A DNA stretch of 64,000 nt from an uncultured Dorea sp. (GTDB lineage Bacteria > Bacillota_A > Clostridia > Lachnospirales > Lachnospiraceae): positions 186,248 through 250,247 of the forward strand of contig CAJTRM010000001.1 of NCBI GenBank assembly GCA_910578865.1, written 5' to 3'. The number at the start of each line of letters is the position of its first letter. Position 1 is the stretch's first letter. Of this stretch, positions 33,259 through 42,991 are shown piece after piece. Under the pieces are notes generated by a model, which worked only from the letters and a program-made list of their open reading frames with translations, was not told the DNA's origin and ran no database searches. The translations under genes and the position numbers were made by a program.

Positions 33259-34317
33259 TTACTCCATCTTCTTATTCATACGGAATACCTGAACAAGAAT
33301 CTCCGCCACCACTCCGTAATATTCTGCCGGAATCTCATGATCCAGCGGTGTGGAAGCAAAAATCCCTCTGGCAAGCGGTTTGTTCTCAACTACCATAACT
33401 CCACTTTCCTCCGCAATCTCTACGATTCGGAGCGCCACATAATCCTGCCCTTTTGCAACCAGGATCGGAGCATTGTCGTGGTCTATATCATATTTCAGCG
33501 CCACTGCAAAATGCGTAGGGTTACGGATAATAACATCTGCGTCCGGCACTGCCTGCATCATTCTGTTCTGAGCCATGCTCCGCTGAAGACTCTTGATCTT
33601 CCCCTTAATCTCCGGGTTACCTTCCGTCTCCTTAAATTCCTCTTTTACCTCTTCTTTGGACATCTTTATCTTTTTCTCATAGGACCATCTCTGGTAAAAG
33701 AAATCAAAGCCGGCAATTACCGCAAACACCAGCCCGACCCTTAAGACCATGCTCATAACCCTTGAGAGAGTGTACACTGCAGCCACCATAGGACTAATAT
33801 CTGTCATACGAGCTACGGCTACCATTTCTCCCTTCAGGATCTGATACAAAATCACACTTAACAGAATAATCTTCAGGATGGACTTCAATATCTCAACTAC
33901 ATTCTTCATAGAAAACAGGTTTTTTATTCCTTTAAGAATGCTCAGATTACTGATCTTAAACGTAGCTGCCTTCCCACTGAACAAAAAACGCGTCTGTATC
34001 CCTGTCGCAATAATAGCTATACCTGCGCCGATAAATGCAATCGGCAGAACACACTCTGCAGCCACCTTAATATTATACAGTCCGATTTCCCGGAGAGTTC
34101 CCATGGACAATTCATCAACTGATGCCACAGAGGAAAAAAAGTGTTCCATATTTTCCCGCAATGCCCGGTAAATACCCGGGAATAATGCCTGCAGGCAATA
34201 AAAAATCCCAAGAATCGACGCAACGCCCACCACATCCTTACTGGTTGCGACGTTACCTTCCTTTCGTTGTTCCCGCCGCTTTTTAGGAGTGGCTTTTTCA
34301 GTTTTTTCGCCTGCCAA
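33259..34317 (-). CDS. flhB: Flagellar type III export switch protein FlhB
   Basis: This 352-residue protein has an N-terminal KATPKKRREQRKEGNVA segment, four membrane helices, and a cytoplasmic domain with the self-cleaving NPTH motif (266-269). FlhB cleavage switches export from rod/hook to filament substrates. The start appears to be TTG (34317), since no ATG lies before the conserved N-terminus. It follows fliR. Confidence 0.95.
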   Translation of the reverse strand: MAGEKTEKATPKKRREQRKEGNVATSKDVVGVASILGIFYCLQALFPGIYRALRENMEHFFSSVASVDELSMGTLREIGLYNIKVAAECVLPIAFIGAGIAIIATGIQTRFLFSGKAATFKISNLSILKGIKNLFSMKNVVEILKSILKIILLSVILYQILKGEMVAVARMTDISPMVAAVYTLSRVMSMVLRVGLVFAVIAGFDFFYQRWSYEKKIKMSKEEVKEEFKETEGNPEIKGKIKSLQRSMAQNRMMQAVPDADVIIRNPTHFAVALKYDIDHDNAPILVAKGQDYVALRIVEIAEESGVMVVENKPLARGIFASTPLDHEIPAEYYGVVAEILVQVFRMNKKME

Positions 34318-34350
34318 CTGCGCTCACTTCACTTTCCTGGTATATACTAT

Positions 34351-35118
34351 CTATAGAAATGTCAATATCCCCTGGACTGTCTTGATCATAGTAGTGATAA
34401 TCTTATCCAGATAATCACTGAGCGGTGAAAACAGGATGATCAGCAGTCCAAAGCCGACAATTATTTTCAATTGAATATTAATTACGAATATACTGATCTG
34501 CGGTACGACTTTATTCAGAATTCCTATTCCCATTTCAACAAGGAATTCCGCCGCAAGAATCGGAAGAGAAAAACTCATCCCCATTTCCAGGCATTGAAGG
34601 AAAATATCTATTACCCTTTGTGCAAGCCCCTGCGTAATCACAATACCTCCATATGGGACAATGTCAGCAGAAGTGATCAGAATTTTAATCAATGCCAGAT
34701 GCCCGTCCACAGCAAAAAACAAAAGCATCAGATATGCCTGGAAAAGGCTTCCTGTAATCGGCATCTGAGCATTTGTCTGAGGATCATATACTTTGGCCAT
34801 GGAAAGCCCCAGCTGAAAGTCAATGATATGGCCGCCAAAACTGATAATCATAAGAAATAAATCAACGATATACCCGACCGTATACCCGGCGGCAAATTCC
34901 TTTAGCAGAAGAAAAGCATACTCAACAGGACTCTCAATATCAAATGCTTCTCCCTCAAAAAACGCATATATGGTAAATGTCAATACCATAATAAAGCCTG
35001 CCTTAACAATAGCTGGTATATTTTTTCTGCCTAATATAGGATTAAGCAATATAAAGCCTGACATCCTCATCATGATCAGGGTCAGTAAGGTTAAATGTGC
35101 AGTATCGCTAATCAGCAT
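34351..35118 (-). CDS. fliR: Flagellar type III export protein FliR
   Basis: This 255-residue hydrophobic protein is FliR, part of the FliPQR export core. Segments MMRMSGFILLNPILGRKNIP and FQLGLSMAKVYDPQT are typical. AAGGAG precedes the ATG. It lies between fliQ and flhB in the standard order. Confidence 0.95.
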   Translation of the reverse strand: MLISDTAHLTLLTLIMMRMSGFILLNPILGRKNIPAIVKAGFIMVLTFTIYAFFEGEAFDIESPVEYAFLLLKEFAAGYTVGYIVDLFLMIISFGGHIIDFQLGLSMAKVYDPQTNAQMPITGSLFQAYLMLLFFAVDGHLALIKILITSADIVPYGGIVITQGLAQRVIDIFLQCLEMGMSFSLPILAAEFLVEMGIGILNKVVPQISIFVINIQLKIIVGFGLLIILFSPLSDYLDKIITTMIKTVQGILTFL

Positions 35119-35149
35119 ACAACCACTCCTTCATCAGGTACTGTACAGA

Positions 35150-35410
35150 TTAACCCTGCATTAATTCAAAGATACGGATCGTAAAATCCTGCAGGGTCTG
35201 CAGCATCTTACTTCCGGTAAATACAAGGATCAGGCCGATTACCAACAATTTAGGTACAAAGGTAATCGTCTGCTCATGGATCTGTGTTGCCGCCTGCAGT
35301 ACAGATATAAGAACTCCCACCAGCATACTGATTACCAAAAGAGGGCCTGCAAGCTGGACTACCAGCACGAATACTTCATACATTAAGTCTGCTACTTCTC
35401 CGTTTGTCAT
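35150..35410 (-). CDS. fliQ: Flagellar type III export protein FliQ
   Basis: This 86-residue protein has two membrane helices and the FliQ core (GPLLVISMLVGVLISVLQAA, then TQIHEQTITFVPK). It joins FliP and FliR in the export core. AAGGAGG precedes the ATG. Confidence 0.95.
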   Translation of the reverse strand: MTNGEVADLMYEVFVLVVQLAGPLLVISMLVGVLISVLQAATQIHEQTITFVPKLLVIGLILVFTGSKMLQTLQDFTIRIFELMQG

Positions 35411-35427
35411 GCATACGCCTCCTTATG

Positions 35428-36087
35428 TCACCAGTTAAAACTTTTTACAATACTTGAAAATACTAACTCCCATCCGTTGACTGTCACAAACAGGAGAAGC
35501 TTAAACGGCAATGAAATCATTGCAGGCGGAAGCATCATCATACCCATGGACATCAACGTACTTGACACAATAATATCTATCAGCAAAAACGGGATAAAAA
35601 TCAAAAAACCAGAGATAAATGCCCTCTTCAGCTCTGTTGTCATAAATGCCGGGATAATTATCGTCATCGGCAGTTCTTCAACATTCTCCACTTTTTCAGC
35701 CTGCGCCATCTCTGTAAAAAGATTCAATGAACTGGTTTCTGTCTGTTTCAGCATAAAATCCTTCATCGGCACCTGTGCCCGCCGGATAGCTTCCTCCTGC
35801 GTAATCTCCTGATTCTTGTACGGAGTATAGGCATTTGTGTTAATATCGTCTATTACAGGATCCATAATAAACAAAGTCAAAAACAGCGCAATCCCTACGA
35901 GCACCATATTGGGCGGTGTCTGCTGAATCCCCATTGCATTTCTCAAAAAAGACAGAATAATAACTGTCCTCGTAAATGAGGTAGTCATAATCAGGAGTGA
36001 CGGCAGAAGTGATATGATCGTCATAAGCAACAGGACATCCAATGTAGGAATCTGACTGCCGTTTACATTTATAAGTGAATCATACAC
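35428..36087 (-). CDS. fliP: Flagellar type III export protein FliP
   Basis: This 219-residue protein is FliP: RTVIILSFLRNAMGIQQTPP, and the C-terminal SSTLMSMGMMMLPPAMISLP are hallmark stretches, with four membrane helices. It lacks a long cleaved signal peptide, as often in Gram-positive species. GGAGGT precedes the ATG. Confidence 0.96.
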   Translation of the reverse strand: MYDSLINVNGSQIPTLDVLLLMTIISLLPSLLIMTTSFTRTVIILSFLRNAMGIQQTPPNMVLVGIALFLTLFIMDPVIDDINTNAYTPYKNQEITQEEAIRRAQVPMKDFMLKQTETSSLNLFTEMAQAEKVENVEELPMTIIIPAFMTTELKRAFISGFLIFIPFLLIDIIVSSTLMSMGMMMLPPAMISLPFKLLLFVTVNGWELVFSSIVKSFNW

Positions 36088-36093
36088 TGTCTT

Positions 36094-36438
36094 CTACCTC
36101 CCCTTTTTTGTCATGTCGCTCAATTTCTCCATCACAGACTTGAAATCAAGCGTCCTCGCTTCTGAATCTGTAGAATCCGGAGCCAGAGGAATCAGCTCTT
36201 CATCTTCAATCTCAGTCAAAACATTTACCTGGCCTGCCGTAATGCCGACCAGCAGATATTTTGTCCCGATCTGTACCACCGCAATGTGCCTGTCCTGTCC
36301 CATTGTGATCTGGTCAATCAGGCGCATATACCTTGAACTGCTGCTTTTACTCATGCCTTTACTCAAATGCTTGCTGAACAGATAGCTCAGGTACAAGATA
36401 AGCACAACCGCAATAAAGGTAAAAATGACTCTTGCCAT
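36094..36438 (-). CDS. fliO: FliO-like flagellar biosynthesis protein
   Basis: This 114-residue protein has one N-terminal membrane helix (VIFTFIAVVLILYLSYLF) and a small cytoplasmic domain (LIDQITMGQDRHIAVVQIG; KYLLVGITAGQVNVL) matching FliO/FliZ. FliO assists FliP assembly. It lies between fliY and fliP, the usual place. Confidence 0.88.
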   Translation of the reverse strand: MARVIFTFIAVVLILYLSYLFSKHLSKGMSKSSSSRYMRLIDQITMGQDRHIAVVQIGTKYLLVGITAGQVNVLTEIEDEELIPLAPDSTDSEARTLDFKSVMEKLSDMTKKGR

Positions 36439-36449
36439 ACAATCCTTCC

Positions 36450-37787
36450 TTACTCTAGTGAAGCAATGTTAAGCTTCATGATCTCGGTAATCCTTATGCC
36501 AAAATTATCTTCTACAACAACCACATCGCCCTTTGCAATGCACTGGCCGTTGACAAACAGATCCACCTGCTCACCCGCAAGCTTATCCAGAACTACCAGT
36601 GAACCCTTGGAGAAGTCAAGAATATCTTTTACAAGCTTACGTGTCCTTCCGATCTCAACCGAAATCTCAAGCGGCACGCCCATGATCAGTTCCATGTTTT
36701 CTTCCTGTTCTCCTTCGAGTATGATTTCCTTATCCGGAACAAGACTCGGCTGGACAGCAGTCTGAACATTGATCATCTTCGGCTCTGTTCTCTTTCGTCC
36801 TTCCATCTGCTGCATCATCTGCTGCTGTGCCTGCTGTTGTGCCTGCTGCATCTGCTGCATCTGCTGCATCATCTGCTGCATCATCTGCATCTGCATCATG
36901 GATACATCCGCGCTTACACCAGGCTGTACTGCCATCGGGGCTGCCGGCGCAGCAGGTATCGATTCCGCCATCGGCATAGCCGGCGCAGCGGGAGCCTGCG
37001 GAACAGGTGTTGGTGTTGGGGCCGGTGCAGGCTGTTCGTCTGCAGCTCCTCCTTGAAGCAGCTTTTCAATCTCCTCCTGAGACAGTGTACCTCCGGATGA
37101 TGCGGCCGGTGCAGGTGCTGGGGCCGGTGCAGGCTCCTGAGCCTTTGGTTCTTCTTTTGGCTCTTCTTTAGCTCCTCCCACCGGAACAATATCTTCCTCC
37201 GGAAGAATCCCTCGCACAAGGCCTTTCGCCAGTTCAATAGGCATAACATTGAAGAACTCACTCTCCAGTTTTCCCTGGATGGAAAGTCTGAATCCGACTA
37301 CAACCTTCGGCTGGTCATCTACAAAGTATTTATCAATAAATTCCTGCTCATTCGCCACTTCAAATGAAACAGGGGTAGAGATATTCACCGTTTTGCCCAG
37401 AAACTCTGACAACGCTGTCGCAGAGGCTCCCATCATCTGGTTCATAACCTCGCAGACCGCACTGATATTAATCTCATTCAATTCAAACTCTTCGTCTGAC
37501 ATCTCCATGCCCATAAGCATCTCCACGATACTTTTAACATCATGGCGCTTAAGAAGCATGACATTACTTCCGTCCAGACCCTCGACATAGGTAATCTCAA
37601 CCCCCACAGCAGGTTCTACCCTGTCCATCTGGAATTCTTCTTTATCTACGACAGTCACGACAGGGGTAGTGATATCCACACGAGTATTCAGAAGTGTGGA
37701 AACCGCCGTAGCGGAGGAACCAAGGCTTATGTTCAGTATTTCACCTATGGCGTCTATCTCTAATGTGCTAAAGCATTCAGAACTCAT
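36450..37787 (-). CDS. fliY: Flagellar switch and CheY-P phosphatase protein FliY
   Basis: This 445-residue protein has a CheC-like half (about 1-205) and a C-terminal FliN domain (about 365-440; LMGVPLEISVEIGRTRKLVK). Both phosphatase half-sites are intact: DAIGEILN and SAVCEVMN, each with Pro at the right distance. Between the halves is a Pro/Ala-rich part and a run of Met and Gln (about residues 296-328). FliY is part of the switch complex and removes phosphate from CheY at the motor. It lies between flgC and fliO. Confidence 0.94.
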   Translation of the reverse strand: MSSECFSTLEIDAIGEILNISLGSSATAVSTLLNTRVDITTPVVTVVDKEEFQMDRVEPAVGVEITYVEGLDGSNVMLLKRHDVKSIVEMLMGMEMSDEEFELNEINISAVCEVMNQMMGASATALSEFLGKTVNISTPVSFEVANEQEFIDKYFVDDQPKVVVGFRLSIQGKLESEFFNVMPIELAKGLVRGILPEEDIVPVGGAKEEPKEEPKAQEPAPAPAPAPAASSGGTLSQEEIEKLLQGGAADEQPAPAPTPTPVPQAPAAPAMPMAESIPAAPAAPMAVQPGVSADVSMMQMQMMQQMMQQMQQMQQAQQQAQQQMMQQMEGRKRTEPKMINVQTAVQPSLVPDKEIILEGEQEENMELIMGVPLEISVEIGRTRKLVKDILDFSKGSLVVLDKLAGEQVDLFVNGQCIAKGDVVVVEDNFGIRITEIMKLNIASLE

Positions 37788-37825
37788 ACTATCCTTTCTC
37801 TCCTTCTAGGGTAAGCACCCTTTTT

Positions 37826-38269
37826 CTATTTACCAATCTCCAACGCTTTCTGGGCCATCAGCTTAATCGCATTGAAGGCTGTAATATTTGCCTCATAAGA
37901 TCTGGTGGCAGACATCCCGTCTACCGTCTCTTTTACCAGGTCTACATTAGGCATCATAACATAACCATTCTCGTCTGCATCCGGGTGTTCTGGATTATAA
38001 ACGGGACTAAGATCCCTCTGGTCTTCTATGATCTCTGAGACCTGTACTCCTCCCTTTGTCGACAATGCTTTATTCAGCCGGCTGTTAAACACGGATCGAA
38101 AAGAAGCCGACGGCTTTTCCTGCAAGACAACCAGTTTTCTGCGGTAAGGGCCTCCGCTCTCTGTTCTTGTTGTATTAATATTGGAAATATTCTCAGCCGC
38201 AATATCCAACCTCTGTCTCTGCGCCGTCATACCTGATGCACTGATATCAAATGAATTCAAAAAAGACAT
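37826..38269 (-). CDS. flgC: Flagellar basal-body rod protein FlgC
   Basis: This 147-residue protein is FlgC: N-terminal FDISASGMTAQRQRLDIAAENISN, the middle GYVMMPNVDLVKE motif and C-terminal RSYEANITAFNAIKLMAQKAL. It forms part of the proximal rod. The position is unusual: flgC normally lies between flgB and fliE, but here it is about 12 kb downstream, between cheY and fliY. AGGAGGT precedes the ATG. Confidence 0.95.
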   Translation of the reverse strand: MSFLNSFDISASGMTAQRQRLDIAAENISNINTTRTESGGPYRRKLVVLQEKPSASFRSVFNSRLNKALSTKGGVQVSEIIEDQRDLSPVYNPEHPDADENGYVMMPNVDLVKETVDGMSATRSYEANITAFNAIKLMAQKALEIGK

Positions 38270-38283
38270 ATCATACCTCCTGA

Positions 38284-38643
38284 CTAGCCAAGGATCTTCT
38301 TAACCGTTGAAAGTATACGTTCCGGCTTGAACGGCTTAACGATGAAATCTTTCGCTCCTGATTTGATGGATTCCATAACCATAGATTCCTGCCCCATTGC
38401 AGAACACATAACAACCGTAGCTCCCGGATCAGATGCTTTAATGGCTTTTAACGCCTCGAGCCCGTCCTTGTTCGGCATAGTAATGTCCATGAATACAAGA
38501 TCCGGTTTCTCTGCATTATATACCTCAACTGCCTTCTCTCCGTCCTCTGCTTCAAAAAGTTCTGTGTACCCTGCCTGTGTCAGCGTATTCTTTAACGTCA
38601 TTCTCATAAACGCTGCATCATCTACCATTAATATCTTTGCCAT
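38284..38643 (-). CDS. cheY: Chemotaxis response regulator CheY
   Basis: This 119-residue single receiver domain has the acidic pair Asp8-Asp9, phospho-acceptor Asp53 (VFMDITMP) and the C-terminal Lys in FIVKPF. It has no output domain. Phosphorylated CheY binds FliM/FliY at the motor. The ATG at 38643 is chosen because GAGG is 8 bases away and the domain starts there. It follows fliM. Confidence 0.94.
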   Translation of the reverse strand: MAKILMVDDAAFMRMTLKNTLTQAGYTELFEAEDGEKAVEVYNAEKPDLVFMDITMPNKDGLEALKAIKASDPGATVVMCSAMGQESMVMESIKSGAKDFIVKPFKPERILSTVKKILG

Positions 38644-38721
38644 TTCCTTTACCTCACTTTTCATTTTTTATTTATGTGATTTATATACTCAGACATCCCT
38701 CTAAAAAGATAGTCTGGTAAA

Positions 38722-39741
38722 TTATACTGCTATATTCTCTTTTTGTCTATCCACACGCTCTTCAATTTTGACTGCTATGTTCTTATTGTGTACTCCCAGC
38801 TGACCCGTAAACCACGGCTGTCCTTCGATATGCAGCGATACAGGCGAATCCTGCGGTTTGTTCAGGTCAATGACGTCACCGACGTGAAGGTTATATACAT
38901 CATCCAGATTCAGGTTCGCAACACCGAGCTGTGCCATAACATCGATTCTTGAATCCTTGATCTTCTCCATAATGTTCTCCCGTGTATTCCGCAGAGCATC
39001 CATGTCATCCTGATCTGACAGATGCTTGGTTTTATCAATAATATCAAAGATATTCATCAACAGCGTTCCCGGAATACAGACACTCATAGTCCCCTGAATC
39101 TCACCCATCACGATCTTCATCATAATTATGACAACGGTCTCGTCAACACCAATTCCCTGAAACATACTCGGGTTTTCTTCTATACGCTCAAAATCAATCC
39201 CAAACTTGATGTGTCCTGCCCATATCTCGGGAGTAACCCCGATCGGATATTTAATAATACGTTCATATAATGCAAGCTCTACATCCGTATATTCATAAGA
39301 CATGCCTACCGTTTTATCATTCCCCGGACCCCCGAGCATACGGTCGATCATTGCTCCCATGATCGAAGGTTCCATATAGAACACCATCGGCGGATTCTTG
39401 GAATGATCCGGAAGACTGACCCTTGTAAGTGTCATAATATCTGTCTCACTCAGCGCATTGGCAAATTCATAATACCTCTGCTCATCTACCCCGATAACCT
39501 CAACCTCGCTCGCAACCCGGAATAAACCGTTGATCTGGGAGGTTACGATCCTCGCATAGTTATCGTAAATGTTGTGGAGCATCTTAAGCTTATCCTTGGT
39601 ATACTTCTTCGGACTGGAAAAATCATATTTAGAATATTCTTCTTTGGGCTTCTTGGGCTTCGTATCTGCTGCACCGTCGTCTCCATTGGCCATGGAATTC
39701 AACAGTGCATCTATCTGACTTTGTGATAGTACTTCTGCCAT
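38722..39741 (-). CDS. fliM: Flagellar motor switch protein FliM
   Basis: This 339-residue protein is FliM: an N-terminal CheY-P-binding peptide (LSQSQIDALLN), a CheC-like middle domain without the phosphatase residues, and a C-terminal FliN-like domain (VGDVIDLNKP). It forms the switch ring with FliG and FliY. It directly follows motB; a fliL gene, often found between them, is missing. Confidence 0.95.
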   Translation of the reverse strand: MAEVLSQSQIDALLNSMANGDDGAADTKPKKPKEEYSKYDFSSPKKYTKDKLKMLHNIYDNYARIVTSQINGLFRVASEVEVIGVDEQRYYEFANALSETDIMTLTRVSLPDHSKNPPMVFYMEPSIMGAMIDRMLGGPGNDKTVGMSYEYTDVELALYERIIKYPIGVTPEIWAGHIKFGIDFERIEENPSMFQGIGVDETVVIIMMKIVMGEIQGTMSVCIPGTLLMNIFDIIDKTKHLSDQDDMDALRNTRENIMEKIKDSRIDVMAQLGVANLNLDDVYNLHVGDVIDLNKPQDSPVSLHIEGQPWFTGQLGVHNKNIAVKIEERVDRQKENIAV

Positions 39742-39766
39742 CCTTAATTCCTACTTTCACTTGAAT

Positions 39767-40522
39767 TTACTTGTTCATATCCTCATAATATTCCTCGAGG
39801 CTTCGCTCTACCGAATCTGCCTTCGTAATCAAAAGCTCTACCCTTCGGTTTTTCGCCCTGTTCTCCTCTGTATCAAAAGATGCAACCGGGCGGTACTGTC
39901 CATATCCGATCGATACGATCTTCTCAGGAGCCAATTCGCTTCCCGCATCGATGCTGGCCGCAACGACAGCAGCTCTGTCAGAAGACAATACCCTGTCCTT
40001 CTTTGGATCGGATATCCCTTCCGCGCTGGCCTGGGTCGTATGTCCCAGAACCTGAATCTGCTTAATGTCTTCCGAAGCGCCCGAGACAATCTGAGCAAAT
40101 ATACTCAAAATCTTTTCTCCTTCCGGTTTAACGACCGAACTGTCTCCGTCAAAGAATATATTGTCGCGGAAAGTCACAAACGTATAGCCATCCCCCTGGA
40201 ATAACTCAACCTCCGACGTAAGGCCCGCCTTCTCCACTGCCTCCGCCAGCTTATTATACAGATCGTCAAATGCATCCAGCTTGTCGTCGACATTTCCCGG
40301 GACCTCGTCCTTCGCCTCCGACTCGGCATCAAGTGCAATCTGGGATACCTCCTTGGCATCCGGATTAAAGCTTTTTACAACCATAACCCATTTAGCCTGG
40401 TCTACAGTTGAGATCGAATACAAAAGTACAAAGAAGCACAGCAGCAGGGTTACCATATCACCATATGTATCCATCCAGCTTGCACCGGACTCAGGAGCGC
40501 TACTTCTCTTTTTCTTTGCCAT
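39767..40522 (-). CDS. motB: Flagellar motor stator protein MotB
   Basis: This 251-residue protein has one membrane helix with the proton- or ion-carrying Asp (Asp22 in TYGDMVTLLLCFFVLLYS) and a C-terminal OmpA-type peptidoglycan-binding domain (IQVLGHTTQASAEG; SSDRAAVVAASI; GYGQYRPV). It anchors the stator to the wall. It overlaps neither neighbour and follows motA by 9 bp. Confidence 0.95.
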   Translation of the reverse strand: MAKKKRSSAPESGASWMDTYGDMVTLLLCFFVLLYSISTVDQAKWVMVVKSFNPDAKEVSQIALDAESEAKDEVPGNVDDKLDAFDDLYNKLAEAVEKAGLTSEVELFQGDGYTFVTFRDNIFFDGDSSVVKPEGEKILSIFAQIVSGASEDIKQIQVLGHTTQASAEGISDPKKDRVLSSDRAAVVAASIDAGSELAPEKIVSIGYGQYRPVASFDTEENRAKNRRVELLITKADSVERSLEEYYEDMNK

Positions 40523-40531
40523 ACTGTCACC

Positions 40532-41368
40532 TTATTTCTTCTTTTCCTTTTTTTCTTTCTTGGATTTCTTCTCTCCGCCTTCTCCGCCTTCGGCATCAAG
40601 GATCTTAGCCCTCTCCTTCTGGCCGAGATAAGTAACAAGTTTTTCTTTCAGGAACTTCGGATTATCTCCGGACTGGATTGCCAGTATTCCTTCGATCATA
40701 ATCTGCTTATACAGGAATTCTTCTTCATTCCTTACCCTTAGTTTTTTTGCAATCGGCGAGAAAAGAAGATTTGCAAACATACAGCCGTAAAACGTGGTGA
40801 TCAGGGCTACGGACATATCCTGACCGATATTGCCTGCACCGCCGCTTTCTATATCCATTCCCTTCAGCATGTTAACCAGACCGACAAGTGTTCCGATCAT
40901 ACCGAATGCCGGCGCAAATGCCGATGCCTTCTCGTAGATTCCCAGGGATTCTTCATGCCTCTGAGCCATAATATCCAGCTCATTTTCCAGCATGTCTCTT
41001 ACCTCCTCCGGCTCTGTCGCGTCCACGATCAGCATAATCCCCTGCCGGAAAAACATATCCTCAATTTCATTGGCCTTTTCTTCCAGAGCAAGCAGACCGT
41101 TCTTCCTTGCAAGCTGCGCCATCTCCACAAGTGTATCGATCAGCGCGCCTACATTATACCGTTTTCCCTGAAGCAAGATCTTCATATGTTTGGGAACGTC
41201 TTTCAATTTGCTGAGAGGATAACTTGCAATAACTGCCGACAACGTACCTCCGATAACAATCGCCATACTAGCGCCGTCCCAAAAGTTTCCGAGCAGTGAC
41301 GGGGTAATGCCGACAAATACGATCAGCACTAACCCCAGAACCACACCTATAATACTTGTCAAATCCAT
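40532..41368 (-). CDS. motA: Flagellar motor stator protein MotA
   Basis: This 278-residue protein has four membrane helices and the MotA/ExbB core (AFAPAFGMIGTLVGLVNML; ALITTFYGCMFANLLFSPIA). It forms the stator with MotB. The C-terminus is a Lys/Glu-rich tail (KKSKKEKKEKKK). GGTGG precedes the ATG. It lies between flbD and motB. Confidence 0.95.
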   Translation of the reverse strand: MDLTSIIGVVLGLVLIVFVGITPSLLGNFWDGASMAIVIGGTLSAVIASYPLSKLKDVPKHMKILLQGKRYNVGALIDTLVEMAQLARKNGLLALEEKANEIEDMFFRQGIMLIVDATEPEEVRDMLENELDIMAQRHEESLGIYEKASAFAPAFGMIGTLVGLVNMLKGMDIESGGAGNIGQDMSVALITTFYGCMFANLLFSPIAKKLRVRNEEEFLYKQIMIEGILAIQSGDNPKFLKEKLVTYLGQKERAKILDAEGGEGGEKKSKKEKKEKKK

Positions 41369-41392
41369 TTCTTTCCACCACCTTTGGTTTTT

Positions 41393-41590
41393 TTATCTAT
41401 TTTTATGATAACAATGTATTTTCCCATTGTACTCAACTGTTTTCTCAATAATCTCTTCTGCCGTCTCTTTTACAATACTGAACTTCCCATTCATCATAAC
41501 AATTTTTGACTCCGGTATCAACTCTACAAATTCAATTTGTGAGCTGTTTATTACAATTTTTTCACCATTTAACTTTGTCAGCATTATCAT
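41393..41590 (-). CDS. flbD: FlbD-family flagellar protein
   Basis: This 65-residue protein matches the short FlbD/SwrD family: LTKLNGEKIVINSSQIEFVE and IPESKIVMMNGK. In Bacillus the homologue SwrD raises flagellar motor power. GGGAGGG is 9 bases before the ATG at 41590. It lies between flgE and motA as in other Firmicutes. Confidence 0.9.
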   Translation of the reverse strand: MIMLTKLNGEKIVINSSQIEFVELIPESKIVMMNGKFSIVKETAEEIIEKTVEYNGKIHCYHKNR

Positions 41591-41662
41591 ATCAAAATTC
41601 CCTCCCCCTTTGCAAGTGCCCGGGATATGGTAATATATCCCGGCACACCTGTAAAATTAAAA

Positions 41663-42907
41663 TTATCGTTTCATATTAACAAGCTCTTCCAGCATCTGGT
41701 CTGTAACGGTAATAATCTTGGAATTTGCCTGGAATCCTCTCTGAGTTGTGATCATCTGAGAAAATTCATTTGCAAGGTCTACGTTAGCCATTTCCAGGTA
41801 GCTGCCCAGGATACGTCCTGTAGATCCTCCGTTCGGCTTGTCGGCCTGAACTGATCCGGCATTGGCTCCGATCTTGTAGTAATAACCTTCGGTCTTTTCC
41901 AGACCGTTTACGTTCTCAACATGAACGAGTGCAAGCTGCCCGATTGCAATTGCACGGCTCTTGTCATCCACACCGATAATCGTTCCGTCTTCCTGAATAG
42001 AGTAGCTTCTGATATTGTACCTCTCATTGGTATCCGGGTCAATCGGAATCTGAATGGTTGATAATTCATCTGAATACTGTGCCGCAACACTCGGAACACG
42101 GTCTGTACCGATAACCGTCTGCTTAAGGCCGGCGAAAAATCCTCCTAAAGTTCCGTTGGCTGCCGTAGAATCCCCTGATTTTCCTGCAACGATCTTCAAA
42201 TCTACTGTCGGCGGATTTGCAGTGTCATTGTACTCTGCCACACTGAACTGGAAACCTTCCAGAGCTGCGTTTACCTTCCCTGCCTTTTTAGCCCAGTCAT
42301 TTACGGCAAATACCATGTTGTCTACACCATACGTAGTATCGACTGTTACACCGGCAATAGTAATGGTACCCGTACCAAATGTGACCGCCTCACCGGCAAC
42401 GCTCCATTCACCCTTTACAGCCGGAGTCTCCGGTATTCCGGTTCCCTCTACCAGTCCATATCCGTACACATAGCTTCTCTGGTCGTCTACCAGATATCCG
42501 TTGCTGTCCACTGCAAAAATACCTACTCTGGAAAGAGACAGTCCGGATTCCGCGATATCGGTAAAGCTTCCGTTGATCATATTACCTACCAGGAAAAATC
42601 CGGTATCGTCGATGTAGCAGTCCAGCTCTCTGGAGGATGGTGACATAGCACCTTTTCCGAACTCTGTACTGATGGAACTTGTAGTCGTTCCGAAGCCGAC
42701 CTGGGATGGGTTACGTCCGCCGGCTCCTCCGCCGAGGGCGCTTCCTGCCGCACCATTGATTGATGTGGAATACATAGAATCCTTAAAGTTGAAGCTATAG
42801 GACTTGAAGCCCCATGTATTTACGTTTGCGATATTATTTCCGATTGTATCTAATTTTGATTGATGAGTTTTGAGTCCTGCGACTCCTGCAACCATTGATC
42901 TGACCAT
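41663..42907 (-). CDS. flgE: Flagellar hook protein FlgE
   Basis: This 414-residue protein has the axial N-terminal motif (HQSKLDTIGNNIANVNTWGFK), a Gly-rich segment (about 54-64), the hook middle and the C-terminal region (SYLEMANVDLANEFSQMITT, FQANSKIITVTDQML). It makes the hook. AAGGAAG precedes the ATG. flgD and a small flagellar-operon gene lie upstream, the normal order. Confidence 0.95.
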   Translation of the reverse strand: MVRSMVAGVAGLKTHQSKLDTIGNNIANVNTWGFKSYSFNFKDSMYSTSINGAAGSALGGGAGGRNPSQVGFGTTTSSISTEFGKGAMSPSSRELDCYIDDTGFFLVGNMINGSFTDIAESGLSLSRVGIFAVDSNGYLVDDQRSYVYGYGLVEGTGIPETPAVKGEWSVAGEAVTFGTGTITIAGVTVDTTYGVDNMVFAVNDWAKKAGKVNAALEGFQFSVAEYNDTANPPTVDLKIVAGKSGDSTAANGTLGGFFAGLKQTVIGTDRVPSVAAQYSDELSTIQIPIDPDTNERYNIRSYSIQEDGTIIGVDDKSRAIAIGQLALVHVENVNGLEKTEGYYYKIGANAGSVQADKPNGGSTGRILGSYLEMANVDLANEFSQMITTQRGFQANSKIITVTDQMLEELVNMKR

Positions 42908-42991
42908 TGTTTCATACTTCCTTTCTTAATCTGCGCTGCCCGCTGTACCTGCAAGTCGTACAGGCACTGAAACCTCCGTAAATGGTCCGGC

